DNA from: Cordilura impudica
Taxonomy: Eukaryota; Arthropoda; Insecta; Diptera; Scathophagidae
DNA: 64,000 bases
Direction of reading: 5' to 3'
NCBI GenBank assembly: GCA_963682025.1
Contig: OY821520.1
Span: 62,001 to 126,000 of the forward strand
Position 1 is the first letter of the stretch, and each line of letters starts with the position of its first letter. Shown here one piece after another: positions 32,814-43,996 of the stretch. A program made the position numbers and the translations under genes. Below the pieces are notes generated by a model, which worked only from the letters and a program-made list of their open reading frames with translations, ran no database searches and was not told the origin of the DNA.

Positions 32814-34937
32814 CCATTTGGTTGGATACTTGATTAGGATGTCTCGAATTTTAGAGATGATTGTATTTTTCTTATTGATATTTTGAATTGATGTTACTGT
32901 AGATTTAGAGTCCGAGCATATCAAGTATTTACCAGGAAAACTTTTGTATTTGTTTATAGCATAATAAATAGCTGTTGCTTCCGCTGTGGAAATAGAAGAC
33001 CTGTGATCGAGAATTGCTAGAAAGTCGGTTTGAAGGTTATCGTTTACAATCGACATTGCGGTGGAAGTATCTGTTTTTGAACCATCTGTGTAGAGAATTT
33101 TCCAATTCTTATTTTTGTATGAAGAAGAAATTTCTTCAAATAGAGATGAATAGTAATGATCGTGTGTAGAGTTTTTTGGCAGAGTCATTAAATTTTCTAC
33201 AAAGCTGGAGCTTTATAAATTCCAAGGCGGTTCGGAGGAAAAATAAACTTTTTGTGGTTTTGTGTCAATATCCATATTTTTAGCATGTTTAAGGGCTAGA
33301 TATATTGTGGACGGAAATCTAAGTGGTAATTGTGTTGGAATGAGTGAAATGCGTTTTAAGAGAAGCTGTTCTGCAGGGAAAATAATTTTCGTGATCAGCT
33401 TTGATGTTAGCCAATTACATCTTTGTTCCAATGTGGGTAATCCTGATTCCGCTATTAAATTTTTTATTGGAGTTATCCTTAGCGGCATTTAATTATGTTT
33501 AAACGGGGTTGAATGGATTTTTTTAAGTAATCGATGTGAGAGGACCATGAAAAGTTTCGATTAAATATAACTCCTAGTATTCTTAGAGATTCAACGATTT
33601 CTATTTGGTAACTTTGGAGTGCAATATTCTTATTATTACAGTTTTTCTTTTTACATCTGTGTAGACATTTAGTTTTGGGGATTGAGATTTTACCACCATT
33701 TACATTGCACCAATCATTTAACGATATGAAAAGTGTATTAATTTCTTGTTGTATATCAGAATTTTGTCTGTGTTTATATATGTATAAATCGTCAGCATAT
33801 ATAAGATGTTTAAAGAATCTGTTATTATCTATGATTTTACTAAGTCTATCAGTCGCAATCTGAAATAATACAACCGATAGAGGAGATCCTTGGGGAATCC
33901 CATTATGTAAGGGCTTTGTAGCTGAGTATACGTTGTTGACTTTAATCCGTATTTTTCTATTTGATAGGAACGAGTATACGAATTTAAGAATTTTTGGTCC
34001 AAACCTCCATTCTTTTAATTGCATAATTATTGTGTGTTTTCCAATACGGTCAAACGCTTTTTCGAAGTCAAAGGATATGATGGATAAATGATTTCTGTGT
34101 GATAGGGTGGATGCAGCAATGTGGTCGATGTATGTAAGAGCATCGACTGTACCTTTATTAGGTTTGAAAGCTGCTTGATTAGTACTTAGGAGTTTCTTTT
34201 TTAATAGAAATCTAGTAATTCTGGCTGCAATAATTTTTTCAAGTAGTTTTGAAGCGCACGGTATTAAAGATATGGGACGATACCCGTCTACTGATGTTTT
34301 ATCCTTCTCTGGTTTGAGTATTGGTATAATTGTAGACGTCTTCCACTGTTGAGGAATAATTCCGGTGGTAAAAATTGAATTAAATAGTTGTAGTATTAAC
34401 ATTTTAATATTTAGAGTAAGATATGTTGTCAAACCCAGGTGTTTTCCCCTTAAGTAGAAGGAGGGTAGATTGAAATTCGAAAAGGGTTATGGTTTCTTCT
34501 AAAAGTTTCGTTAAATTATTTAGTTCGCAACTAACCGAAGTATTTACTGAGTATTTGTTATTTTTGAAGGAGTCATTAAAATTTTCATCATTAGATTGTA
34601 GGGACCATGTATTTGCGAAAGTGTCCGCAATATCAAATGGATTGTATATAGTTTGGTTATTGTGCTTTATATGGTGAATTTGATTGGATGAGTTAATGCC
34701 GTTTAGTTTACGAATGTTGTTCCAGATCTTGGTTATTGGAGTATTTGGGTTGATTTTACTTGTGAATGCAAGAAATGCTTCTCTTTTTGCAGTTTTACTT
34801 TTTAGTTTGAAAAGGGCGTTTGCTTTTTTGTATGATATTCTGTTCTCTATGGTTGGATGTTTCTTGAAGTTATTGAATAGCTTCTGTTTAGAGTCACGTA
34901 AGGCTTTTAGTTCGTTATTCCACCAGTATGTGTATTT
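32814..34937 (-). pseudogene. I-type LINE ORF2, RT with truncated RNase H
   Basis: Runs from the linker after EN through RT to RNase H, ending at ILIKYPTK where it joins the next block. RT motifs: TIIPILKPEKDKTSVDGYRP, SFDFEKAFDRIG (A, catalytic Asp), NGIPQGSPLSVVLFQ (B), LIYADDLYIYK (C). A deletion of about 120 bp at 33485 (CCTTAGCG|GCATTTAATT) removes the thumb, and frameshifts disrupt 34433-34937. The RNase H part (32814-33485) lacks the last catalytic Asp region. Confidence 0.75.
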
Positions 34938-35863
34938 TTAATTTTCATTATTTTTGTAGTGTGGGATAGCGGTATTTGCAGCCGCTTTTATAATTTTTTG
35001 TATATAAGCAGTTTCTTTGTTTATGTTTGAAGATAGCTGCCTCTGTGGTATATTACTCAGGTTTAGCTGAAATTTTTCCCAGTTTGCTTTGTCTATGTTA
35101 AATCTTGTTTGGGTATGGTTTATGGTTGTGGTTATCACTGCCGTATAATTGTGGATCAATAGTCCATGAAGTAAATGGAGCTATTTCTGCAGAAACTATG
35201 AGTAAACGTAGATCGTGTTGAAAAATGAGTTGCAGATCCATCATTTAGTAGAATCATATTTGACTGCGTTAGCAGGTTTTCAATTATTCTACCTTTAGTT
35301 AAAGTAGTTGGTGATCCCCATAGTGTAGAATGAGCATTTAAATCACGCAGAATAATAGTGCGTTGGTTATTTAAGAAAAACGATGTTAGTTCTGTTATTG
35401 GTAATGGTTCTGATGGATTAAGATAAAGAGAAATGATTTTTAGTTTAAAACCAATAAATACATCAACTATAACGCAAAAGTTATTTGACGAAGTCATGAC
35501 GTTGTGTTAAATGTTGGGTTTTATGAATAGGGCAGTACCTCCTCTACTGGATCCATTTGTGTTAGACAAACATGATATACATCCATTAAGGCGTATTGGT
35601 TTATTTGAGTGGTGTGTTTCCTGAAGTGCAATGATATCTGGTGAATTTACATGAATTAATATTTGAAGTTCGTGTAGGTTGTTGTAAAAGCCATTTAATT
35701 TCCACTGTAAAATTTTTATTGACATTAAATATAAATAAGAAAAGAGTAATGTATATGTTATTAATTTAGAGTTCCATGTTTGCGTTTGTTGAATCGATTG
35801 CATTTCTTCTGTGTTTAATTTTTCCTGGTTGTTTTGGTTCCTGTGTTTCGATGTTTCATACAA
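34938..35863 (-). pseudogene. I-type LINE ORF2 endonuclease region
   Basis: Apurinic endonuclease-like domain: MSIKILQWKLNGFYNN, IIALQETHHSN (catalytic Glu), GGTALFIKPN, then a stop, LRDLNAHSTLWGS (Asp, Asn), a frameshift, and the linker ending at a TAA before YTYWWNNELKA. The expected Asn after QW is Lys here (AAA for AAT/AAC). The same lesions occur at 40851-41776, so these copies share one damaged ancestor. Confidence 0.75.
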
Positions 35864-36013
35864 TTTGTCAAAAGAGTTATCTCTAGACTTAGGGGGATCA
35901 TTTAAAGTTATTTTTTTTATTAGAGGTGTTTGACTTATTTATATGTAGAGAACTTTGTTTATCATTTGTTGTGGTATTAAGTGTTGTAGTTTGATGTATA
36001 TTTTGGTGTTTTG

Positions 36014-36960
36014 TTAGAATATCGTTAACAGTTGATGAGAATTTTTCATTTGTTTTTGTAGGTGTTTGTTGAGTGATATTTGTTTCTTTTGAGTGTAAGG
36101 TTGCTGTAATTGTGGAATTGTGTTGTATGTTGTTATTAATATTGGTTGAATTAATATTTGTTGTTTTTTTTTTAATTTCATATTTCTCTCTTCTATAGCT
36201 GTTTTTAAGTCTTCAAAGGGTATTTCATATGTTTGTGTGTCTGTTAATTTAAGTGAAGCTTCTTTGTATGAGCAATTATTAACTGTTTTTATTTTTAATA
36301 TTTCTTGTTTTTTTCTAAAAATTGGACAATTTTTGTTGGTAGAGCGGTGTGGATGATTGCAATTTATACATTGGATTTTTGTGCATGGTATAGGGTCATG
36401 TATCATTGAAGAACAAGTATCACAATTTAAGTTGCCTTTGCAATATTTGCGAGTGTGGCCGAGTTTAAAACATTGTTTGCATTGTATTGGATTTGGAATA
36501 TAAGGATCAATTTTGCGGTTTAAGAAGCCAATTTTAATTTCTTTAGGTAACTGATACAGATTAAAATGAAGAATATGTAGTGGTGTATTGGTTACGGTGT
36601 TTTCCACAAATCGAGTAATTTTTTTACAGTCTACCACCCCTTGGTCTTTAAGTCCTTCTCTTATTTCTTCCTCGCTGAGGTCACGTAGTGTTGGGGCAAG
36701 TACAACACCTTTTATGATATTTAGAGTTGGATGTAAAATACACTCTATTGGGCAGATGCCTGGTAAGTTGGTAGTCTTGAGGAATCTGTTTGCTTGAGCC
36801 TCATTTTTAGTCAGTATAAGTAAATTACCGTCTCTAGTAAATGTTATTTTATGAGTTGGTTCACTAGAGATAGTCTCAAAAGCCTTGGAAACCAAAAAAA
36901 TATTGTAGCCTTGTATTGGTTTATCAGAATTTTACTTTTTAGTACAATAAACTTAGGACA
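36014..36960 (-). pseudogene. I-type LINE gag (ORF1), copy 1a
   Basis: A nucleic-acid-binding Gag-like protein: an N-terminal RNA-binding-like region (THKITFTRDGNLLILTKNEA) and zinc knuckles CKQCFKLGHTRKYC, CDTCSSMIHDPIPC and CINCNHPHRSTNKNC. A Gln/Thr-rich C-tail follows. The 5' part is lost in an 800-bp tandem duplication join at about 36965, where it runs into copy 1b. FEDL here versus IEDL in the other copies is a rare marker substitution. Confidence 0.8.
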
Positions 36961-37822
36961 TTGGCTTTTATTTAATTTCATATTTCTCTCTTCTATAGCT
37001 GTTTTTAAGTCTTCAATGGGTATTTCATATGTTTGTGTGTCTGTTAATTTAAGTGAAGCTTCTTTGTATGAGCAATTATTAACTGTTTTTATTTTTAATA
37101 TTTCTTGTTTTTTTCTAAAAATTGGACAATTTTTGTTGGTAGAGCGGTGTGGATGATTGCAATTTATACATTGGATTTTTGTGCATGGTATAGGGTCATG
37201 TATCATTGAAGAACAAGTATCACAATTTAAGTTGCCTTTGCAATATTTGCGAGTGTGGCCGAGTTTAAAACATTGTTTGCATTGTATTGGATTTGGAATA
37301 TAAGGATCAATTTTGCGGTTTAAGAAGCCAATTTTAATTTCTTTAGGTAACTGATACAGATTAAAATGAAGAATATGTAGTGGTGTATTGGTTACGGTGT
37401 TTTCCACAAATCGAGTAATTTTTTTACAGTCTACCACCCCTTGGTCTTTAAGTCCTTCTCTTATTTCTTCCTCGCTGAGGTCACGTAGTGTTGGGGCAAG
37501 TACAACACCTTTTATGATATTTAGAGTTGGATGTAAAATACACTCTATTGGGCAGATGCCTGGTAAGTTGGTAGTCTTGAGGAATCTGTTTGCTTGAGCC
37601 TCATTTTTAGTCAGTATAAGTAAATTACCGTCTCTAGTAAATGTTATTTTATGAGTTGGTTCACTAGAGATAGTCTCAAAAGCCTTGGAAACCAAAAAAA
37701 TATTGTAGCCTTGTATTGGTTTATCAGAATTTTACTTTTTAGTACAATAAACTTAGGACATTGGCTTTTATTGCTGTTGTTGTAGTTTTGTTTGTTCTTA
37801 ATATGTGGAAAGTCTTCGGTAT
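36961..37822 (-). pseudogene. I-type LINE gag, duplicated copy 1b
   Basis: Same gag at exactly +800 (37695 versus 36895). It lacks the true ATG and the last part of the protein. Its upstream side begins at KTFHILRTNK-coding DNA read in another frame, and at 37822 it is joined to RNase H sequence (CGGTATT|TGAATTG), with TATT shared by both parents. Confidence 0.8.
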
Positions 37823-38753
37823 TTGAATTGATGTTACTGTAGATTTAGAGTCCGAGCATATCAAGTATTTACCAGGAAAACTTTTGTATTTGTTTATAGC
37901 ATAATAAATAGCTGTTGCTTCCGCTGTGAAAATAGAAGACCTGTGATCGAGAATTGCTAGAAAGTCGGTTTGAAGGTTATCGTTTATAATCGACATTGCG
38001 GTGGAAGTATCTGCTTTTGAACCATCTGTGTAGAGAATTTTCCAATTCTTATTTTTGTATGAGGAAGAAATTTCTTCAAATAGAGATGAATAGTAATGAT
38101 CGTGTGTAGAGTTTTTTGGTAGAGTCATTAAATTTTCTACAAAGCTGGAGCTTTTTAAATTCCAAGGCGGTTCGGAGGAAAAATAAACTTTTTGTGGTTT
38201 TGTGTCAATATCCATATTTTTAGCATGTTTAAGGGCTAGATATATTGTGGACGGAAATCTAAGTGGTAATTGTGTTGGAATGAGTGAAATGCGTTTTAAG
38301 AGAAGCTGTTCTGCAGGGAAAATAATTTTCGTGATCAGCTTTGATGTTAGCCAATTACATCTTTGTTCCAATGTGGGTAATCCTGATTCCGCTATTAAAT
38401 TTTTTATTGGAGTTGTCCTTAGCGCACCAAGGGCAATTCTGATAGATGAATTGTAAATCGGATATATTTTTTTAAGTTGAGATTTTGAAGCTTTACCATA
38501 GATGACTAAGCCATAATCTAGTTTTGCTAAAACCAGGCTGCGGACGATGTTTAAAATAGTGTCTGGATGAGCGTTACTGTTTTTAGCAGCAAGGCATTTA
38601 ATTATGTTTAAACGGGGTTGAATGGATTTTTTTAAGTAATCGATGTGAGAGGACCATGAAAAGTTTCGATTAAATATAACTCCTAGTATTCTTAGAGATT
38701 CAACGATTTCTATTTGGTAACTTTGGAGTGCAATATTCTTATTATTACAGTTT
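37823..38753 (-). pseudogene. I-type LINE RT thumb to RNase H, 3' truncated
   Basis: Open for most of its length: SLRILGVIFNRNFSWSSHID, DYGLVIYGKASKSQLKK, ALGALRTTPIKNLIAESG, YTDGSKADTSTAMS and YLICSDSKSTVTSIQ. It is then cut by the join to gag 5' sequence, so the last RNase H catalytic Asp is missing. At its 5' side it is interrupted by element X. Confidence 0.8.
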
Positions 38754-39544
38754 TTATACCCTATACCACTATGTGGTTTGGGTATAATGACTTTGTGCTG
38801 CTGTTTGTAACAACCAAAAATATTTGACCTACACACATCTTTAATTATACCGATCGAATCAGAATCACTATCTGATTCGATTTAACGATGTCCGTCCGTC
38901 CGTCCGTCTGTGTGTCCATGTAAAGCTTGTAATCAAACTGCAGGTCGCAAATATGAATATATTTTGATGAAATTTGGTATTTAAGCTTTTATCGGCCATG
39001 GGATGAACGGTATTGAAATTGGTGAGAATCGGTCCATGTTCAGACCTAGCCCCCATACAAATGACCCCTATGAAATCAACATATATTGCCATAAGATCCA
39101 AATTATCATACAAATCTTAGTCAAATTAGGTTTATATGTATATATTACATCCATTAATCAGTAGTCCAAAAATGATCCCTATTGGACAACTCTTAGTCAT
39201 AGGCCCCATATATAGCTGCTTCCCGATCTTCACTTAAATCTATCAAAAAACAAAAATATTGCACAGATTTTTCTCAAATTTGGTTTGTATATATTTTTTC
39301 AAAGTGTAAGTGACTTTACCAAATATGGTCAGGATCTGTCCTTTTTTAGACCTAGTCCCCATATAGAAATATCCGATATGAACTTTTTCATATCTGCAGC
39401 CAAAAAAATTAATAAAAATGCCACTCAAATTTGGTTTATGCTTATTTGCTATATCCAATTAATTGGACCGAAGAGATAGGGTCTCAAAACCATGGTATAG
39501 GGTATCGTATAGTCGGGCTAGACCGACTATAATTTTCTTACTTG
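38754..39544 (+). mobile_element. Element X inserted cleanly into the I-type LINE
   Basis: LINE sequence TTATTATTACAGTTTTT|CTTTTTACATCTG (intact at 29751 and 31121) is split by 0.79 kb with at most a 2-nt duplication. The left end TTTATACCCTATACCACTAT...GGGTATA and the right end TATAGTCGG-GCTAGA-CCGACTATA-ATTTTCTTACTTG can each form a hairpin. The interior has GATGTCCGTCCGTCCG and CAGGTCGCAAATATG. No ORF of note. This copy defines the family ends. Confidence 0.75.
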
Positions 39545-40850
39545 TTCTTTTTACATCTGTGTAGACATTTAGTTTTGGGGATTGATATTTTACCACCATT
39601 TACATTGCACCAATCATTTAATGATATGAAAAGTGTATTAATTTCTTGTTGTATATCAGAATTTTGTCTGTGTTTATATATGTATAAATCGTCAGCATAT
39701 ATAACATGTTTAAAGAATCTGTTATTATCTATGATTTTACTAAGTCTATCAGTCGCAATCTGAAATAATACAACCGATGGAGGAGATCCTTGGGGAATCC
39801 CATTATGTAAGGGCTTTGTAGCTGAGTATACGTTGTTGACTTTAATCCGTATTTTTCTATTTGATAGGAACGAGTATACGAATTTAAGAATTTTTGGTCC
39901 AAACCTCCATTCTTTTAATTGCATAATTATTGCGTGTTTTCCAATACGGTCAAACGCTTTTTCGAAGTCAAAGGATATGATGGATAAATGATTTCTGTGT
40001 GATAGGGTGGATGCAGCAATGTGGTCGATGTATGTAAGAGCATCGACTGTACCTTTATTAGGTTTGAAAGTTGCTTGATTAGTACTTAGGAGTTTCTTTT
40101 TTAATAGAAACCAAGTAATTCTGGTTGCAATAATTTTTTCAAGTAGTTTTGAAGCGCACGGTATTAAAGATATGGGACGATACCCGTCTACTGATGTTTT
40201 ATCCTTCTCTGGTTTGAGTATTGGTATAATTGTAGAGGTCTTCCACTGTTGAGGAATAATTCCGGTGGTAAAAATTGAATTAAATAGTTGTAGTATTAAC
40301 ATTTTAATATTTAGAGGTAGGTGTTTTAGAATGGGGTAAGATATGTTGTCAAACCCAGGTGTTTTCCCCTTAAGTAGAAGGAGGGTAGATTGAAATTCGT
40401 TATGGTTTCTTCTAAAAGTTTCGTTAAATTATTTAGTTCGCAACTAACCGAAGTATTTACTGAGTATTTGTTATTTTTGAAGGAGTCATTAAAATTTTCA
40501 TCATTAGATTGTAGGGACCATGTATTTGCGAAAGTGTCCGCAATATCAAATGGATTGTATATATGTAGTTTGGTTATTGTGCTTTATATGGTGAATTTGA
40601 TTGGATGAGTTAATGCCGTTTAGTTTACGAATTTTGTTCCAGATCTTGGTTATTGGAGTATTTGGGTTGATTTTACTTGTGCAAGAAATGCTTCTCTTTT
40701 TGCAGTTTTACTTTTTAGTTTGAAAAGGGCGTTTGCTTTTTTGTATGATATTCTGTTCTCTATGGTTGGATGTTTCTTGAAGTTATTGAATAGCTTCTGT
40801 TTAGAGTCACGTAAGGCTTTTAGTTCGTTATTCCACCAGTATGTGTATTT
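39545..40850 (-). pseudogene. I-type LINE ORF2, RT N-terminal and central part
   Basis: The RT of copy 2 is open over 39538-40302, with GYRPISLIPCASKLLEKII, SFDFEKAFDRIG, NGIPQGSPPSVV and VIYADDLYIYKH; Leu to Pro follows the conserved QGSP. Frameshifts break 40303-40850. It differs from 33486-34937 by a few substitutions and small indels (a 12-bp loss near 40680). Confidence 0.75.
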
Positions 40851-41776
40851 TTAATTTTCATTATTTTTGTAGTGTGGGATAGCGGTATTTGCAGCCGCTT
40901 TTATAATTTTTTGTATATAAGCAGTTTCTTTGTTTATGTTTGAAGATAGCTGCCTCTGTGGTATATTACTCAGGTTTAGCTGAAATTTTTCCCAGTTTGC
41001 TTTGTCTATGTTAAATCTTGTTTGGGTATGGTTTATGGTTGTGGTTATCACTGCCGAATAATTGTGGATCAATAGTCCATGAAGTAAATGGAGCTATTTC
41101 TGCAGAAACTATGAGTAAACGTAGATCGTGTTGAAAAATGAGTTGCAGATCCATCATTTAGTAGAATCATATTTGACTGCGTTAGCAGGTTTTCAATTAT
41201 TCTACCTTTAGTTAAAGTAGTTGGTGATCCCCATAGTGTAGAATGAGCATTTAAATCACGCAGAATAATAGTGCGTTGGTTATTTAAGAAAAACGATGTT
41301 AGTTCTGTTATTGGTAATGGTTCTGATGGATTAAGATAAAGAGAAATGATTTTTAGTTTAAAACCAATAAATACATCAACTATAACGCAAAAGTTATTTG
41401 ACGAAGTCATGACGTTGTGTTAAATGTTGGGTTTTATGAATAGGGCAGTACCTCCTCTACTGGATCCATTTGTGTTAGACAAACATGATATACATCCATT
41501 AAGGCGTATTGGTTTATTTGAGTGGTGTGTTTCCTGAAGTGCAATGATATCTGGTGAATTTACATGAATTAATATTTGAAGTTCGTGTAGGTTGTTGTAA
41601 AAGCCATTTAATTTCCACTGTAAAATTTTTATTGACATTAAATATAAATAAGAAAAGAGTAATGTATATGTTATTAATTTAGAGTTCCATGTTTGCGTTT
41701 GTTGAATCGATTGCATTTCTTCTGTGTTTAATTTTTCCTGGTTGTTTTGGTTCCTGTGTTTCGATGTTTCATACAA
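40851..41776 (-). pseudogene. I-type LINE ORF2 endonuclease region, copy 2
   Basis: Same as 34938-35863 at an exact offset of 5913 bp, including the QWK substitution, the stop after FIKPNI, the frameshift before IHNY and the terminal TAA. The shared damage points to segmental duplication of an already dead element. Confidence 0.8.
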
Positions 41777-41926
41777 TTTGTCAAAAGAGTTATCTCTAGA
41801 CTTAGGGGGATCATTTAAAGTTATTTTTTTTATTAGAGGTGTTTGACTTATTTATATGTAGAGAACTTTGTTTATCATTTGTTGTGGTATTAAGTGTTGT
41901 AGTTTGATGTATATTTTGGTGTTTTG

Positions 41927-43033
41927 TTAGAATATCGTTAACAGTTGATGAGAATTTTTCATTTGTTTTTGTAGGTGTTTGTTGAGTGATATTTGTTTCT
42001 TTTGAGTGTAAGGTTGCTGTAATTGTGGAATTGTGTTGTATGTTGTTATTAATATTGGTTGAATTAATATTTGTTGTTTTTTTTTTAATTTCATATTTCT
42101 CTCTTCTATAGCTGTTTTTAAGTCTTCAATGGGTATTTCATATGTTTGTGTGTCTGTTAATTTAAGTGAAGCTTCTTTGTATGAGCAATTATTAACTGTT
42201 TTTATTTTTAATATTTCTTGTTTTTTTCTAAAAATTGGACAATTTTTGTTGGTAGAGCGGTGTGGATGATTGCAATTTATACATTGGATTTTTGTGCATG
42301 GTATAGGGTCATGTATCATTGAAGAACAAGTATCACAATTTAAGTTGCCTTTGCAATATTTGCGAGTGTGGCCGAGTTTAAAACATTGTTTGCATTGTAT
42401 TGGATTTGGAATATAAGGATCAATTTTGCGGTTTAAGAAGCCAATTTTAATTTCTTTAGGTAACTGATACAGATTAAAATGAAGAATATGTAGTGGTGTA
42501 TTGGTTACGGTGTTTTCCACAAATCGAGTAATTTTTTTACAGTCTACCACCCCTTGGTCTTTAAGTCCTTCTCTTATTTCTTCCTCGCTGAGGTCACGTA
42601 GTGTTGGGGCAAGTACAACACCTTTTATGATATTTAGAGTTGGATGTAAAATACACTCTATTGGGCAGATGCCTGGTAAGTTGGTAGTCTTGAGGAATCT
42701 GTTTGCTTGAGCCTCATTTTTAGTCAGTATAAGTAAATTACCGTCTCTAGTAAATGTTATTTTATGAGTTGGTTCACTAGAGATAGTCTCAAAAGCCTTG
42801 GAAACCAAAAAAATATTGTAGCCTTGTATTGGTTTATCAGAATTTTACTTTTTAGTACAATAAACTTAGGACATTGGCTTTTATTGCTGTTGTTGTAGTT
42901 TTGTTTGTTCTTAATATGTGGAAAGTCTTCGGTATTGTTTATATTAAATTTTGTGGTATTCGTATTATTTTTTTTTCCGTTTTGGCGATGGATCAAGGAT
43001 CGCATAATAGTTGCCTCCCGACGAGGACTCCAT
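41927..43033 (-). pseudogene. I-type LINE gag (ORF1) with natural start
   Basis: The only gag with its own ATG (43031-43033, ACAATGGAGTCC; MESSSGGNYYAILDPSPKRK). Two single-base frameshifts follow, both in homopolymers: a run of nine A (42967-42975) and a run of seven T on the coding strand (near 42808-42814). Beyond these the frame is open through THKITFTRDGN and three zinc knuckles to the C-terminus. The lesions could be real or assembly errors; if corrected, gag would be about 369 aa. Confidence 0.75.
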
Positions 43034-43216
43034 TGTTAACACTTCACCCGACAATAGACGATAGTTTTAAATACCGTAAGCAAAAGTAAAAGTAATTAAT
43101 TTAAACAGAAAGATAGTGAAAAAAATTAAAATAATGGATAGAGAATAAAGAGATTAGTTTTTCAACGCGACAAGTTTACTTTAAACGACCTATTCAAAGA
43201 GTACTTGTATGAAACT
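43034..43216 (-). other. 5'UTR of the I-type LINE
   Basis: About 183 bp from the 5' insertion boundary to the gag ATG. It is expected to hold an internal promoter, as in I elements; no motif is firmly identified. It occurs once, unlike the rest of the element. Confidence 0.55.
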
Positions 43217-43229
43217 GAACTTTTGTTTT
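43217..43229. repeat. 13-bp target-site duplication, right side
   Basis: GAACTTTTGTTTT, matching 28129-28141, followed by TTCGTAATACAT as in uninterrupted LINE-B monomers. Confidence 0.85.
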
Positions 43230-43802
43230 TTCGTAATACATATTATTAATTCTCGTTATAAAATCAGCAATTTTTTCATAACCAGCTTCCTCATGGATGA
43301 AGTATGTTGGGTATCTCCAGTGTTTGATATTTATCATTCTAAGACATTTGTTTTGAATAATTTGTAGGTGTTTTAAGTGACATTTCCCCAAATGGGGAAC
43401 GCGTATGTATGCTAATATTGGCTTTATGACACTTTTGAAGAGACTAGATTCTTGTTTTTTTAAGTTTAGACGTGCTCCTCTATTTAATAGCTGCCACAAT
43501 GCTCTAAAAGACCTTATCGCTTTTTGGTATTGTTTCGTTAATATCTTGTTTAAATATGAGTTTTTTGTACAGATCGGTGTTCTGGTATTTAACTTCGTTT
43601 ATTATATTTATGTTATTATTTCTGATTGATAGTTGAGGCATTGGCAGTCTCTTGGGAGATTTGTTTAATGGAAAAATTACTGCTTGAGCCTTATTTGGGT
43701 TTATCCTAATATTCCAGTTCTGGAATTTTCAGTGATGAGGTTAAAAACTTATAATTAATATTTAACAATTTTTCATACATTTTCTTGACTTGTGTTATTT
43801 CC
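43217..43802 (-). repeat. LINE-B array monomer between the two LINE insertions
   Basis: Encodes LQIIQNKCLRMINIKHWRYP, FIHEEAGYEKIADFITRIN on the minus strand, with LFKSVIKPILAY and further upstream RT-tail sequence. It contains indels such as a TTTTTTT run near 43452. It is the remainder of the array between the I-type and LINE-A insertions. Confidence 0.75.
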
Positions 43803-43996
43803 ATCTCAGTTCGAATCTAACTCTCTTTACGAACGGTTGTGTAAAAAATCAAAGCGCTTAGAGTACAACTATTTAAAATTGAAAACAAGTGTATATTTTT
43901 GTTTTTGCAATTAATTGCCTGTTCTTGATCTCATTTGAACTCACGTGGTAGACAATCCAGCTTAAAACAGGAATAAAAATTTTGCGATGGCCCGAG

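Larger units (their letters stand above)
28142..43216 (-). mobile_element. I-type LINE insertion, internally expanded to 15 kb
   Basis: An I-clade retrotransposon: gag with zinc knuckles, apurinic endonuclease, reverse transcriptase, RNase H. One 5' end (43216) and one 3' end (28142, short TAAA-type tail) are bounded by a single 13-bp duplication. One copy would be about 5.5 kb; here internal duplications have tripled the length. Read 5' to 3' on the minus strand: gag, EN, RT (split by element X), RNase H cut short, gag twice, EN, RT, RNase H cut short, then three RT-RNase H blocks, the last reaching the 3' end. No copy has an intact ORF2. Confidence 0.8.
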
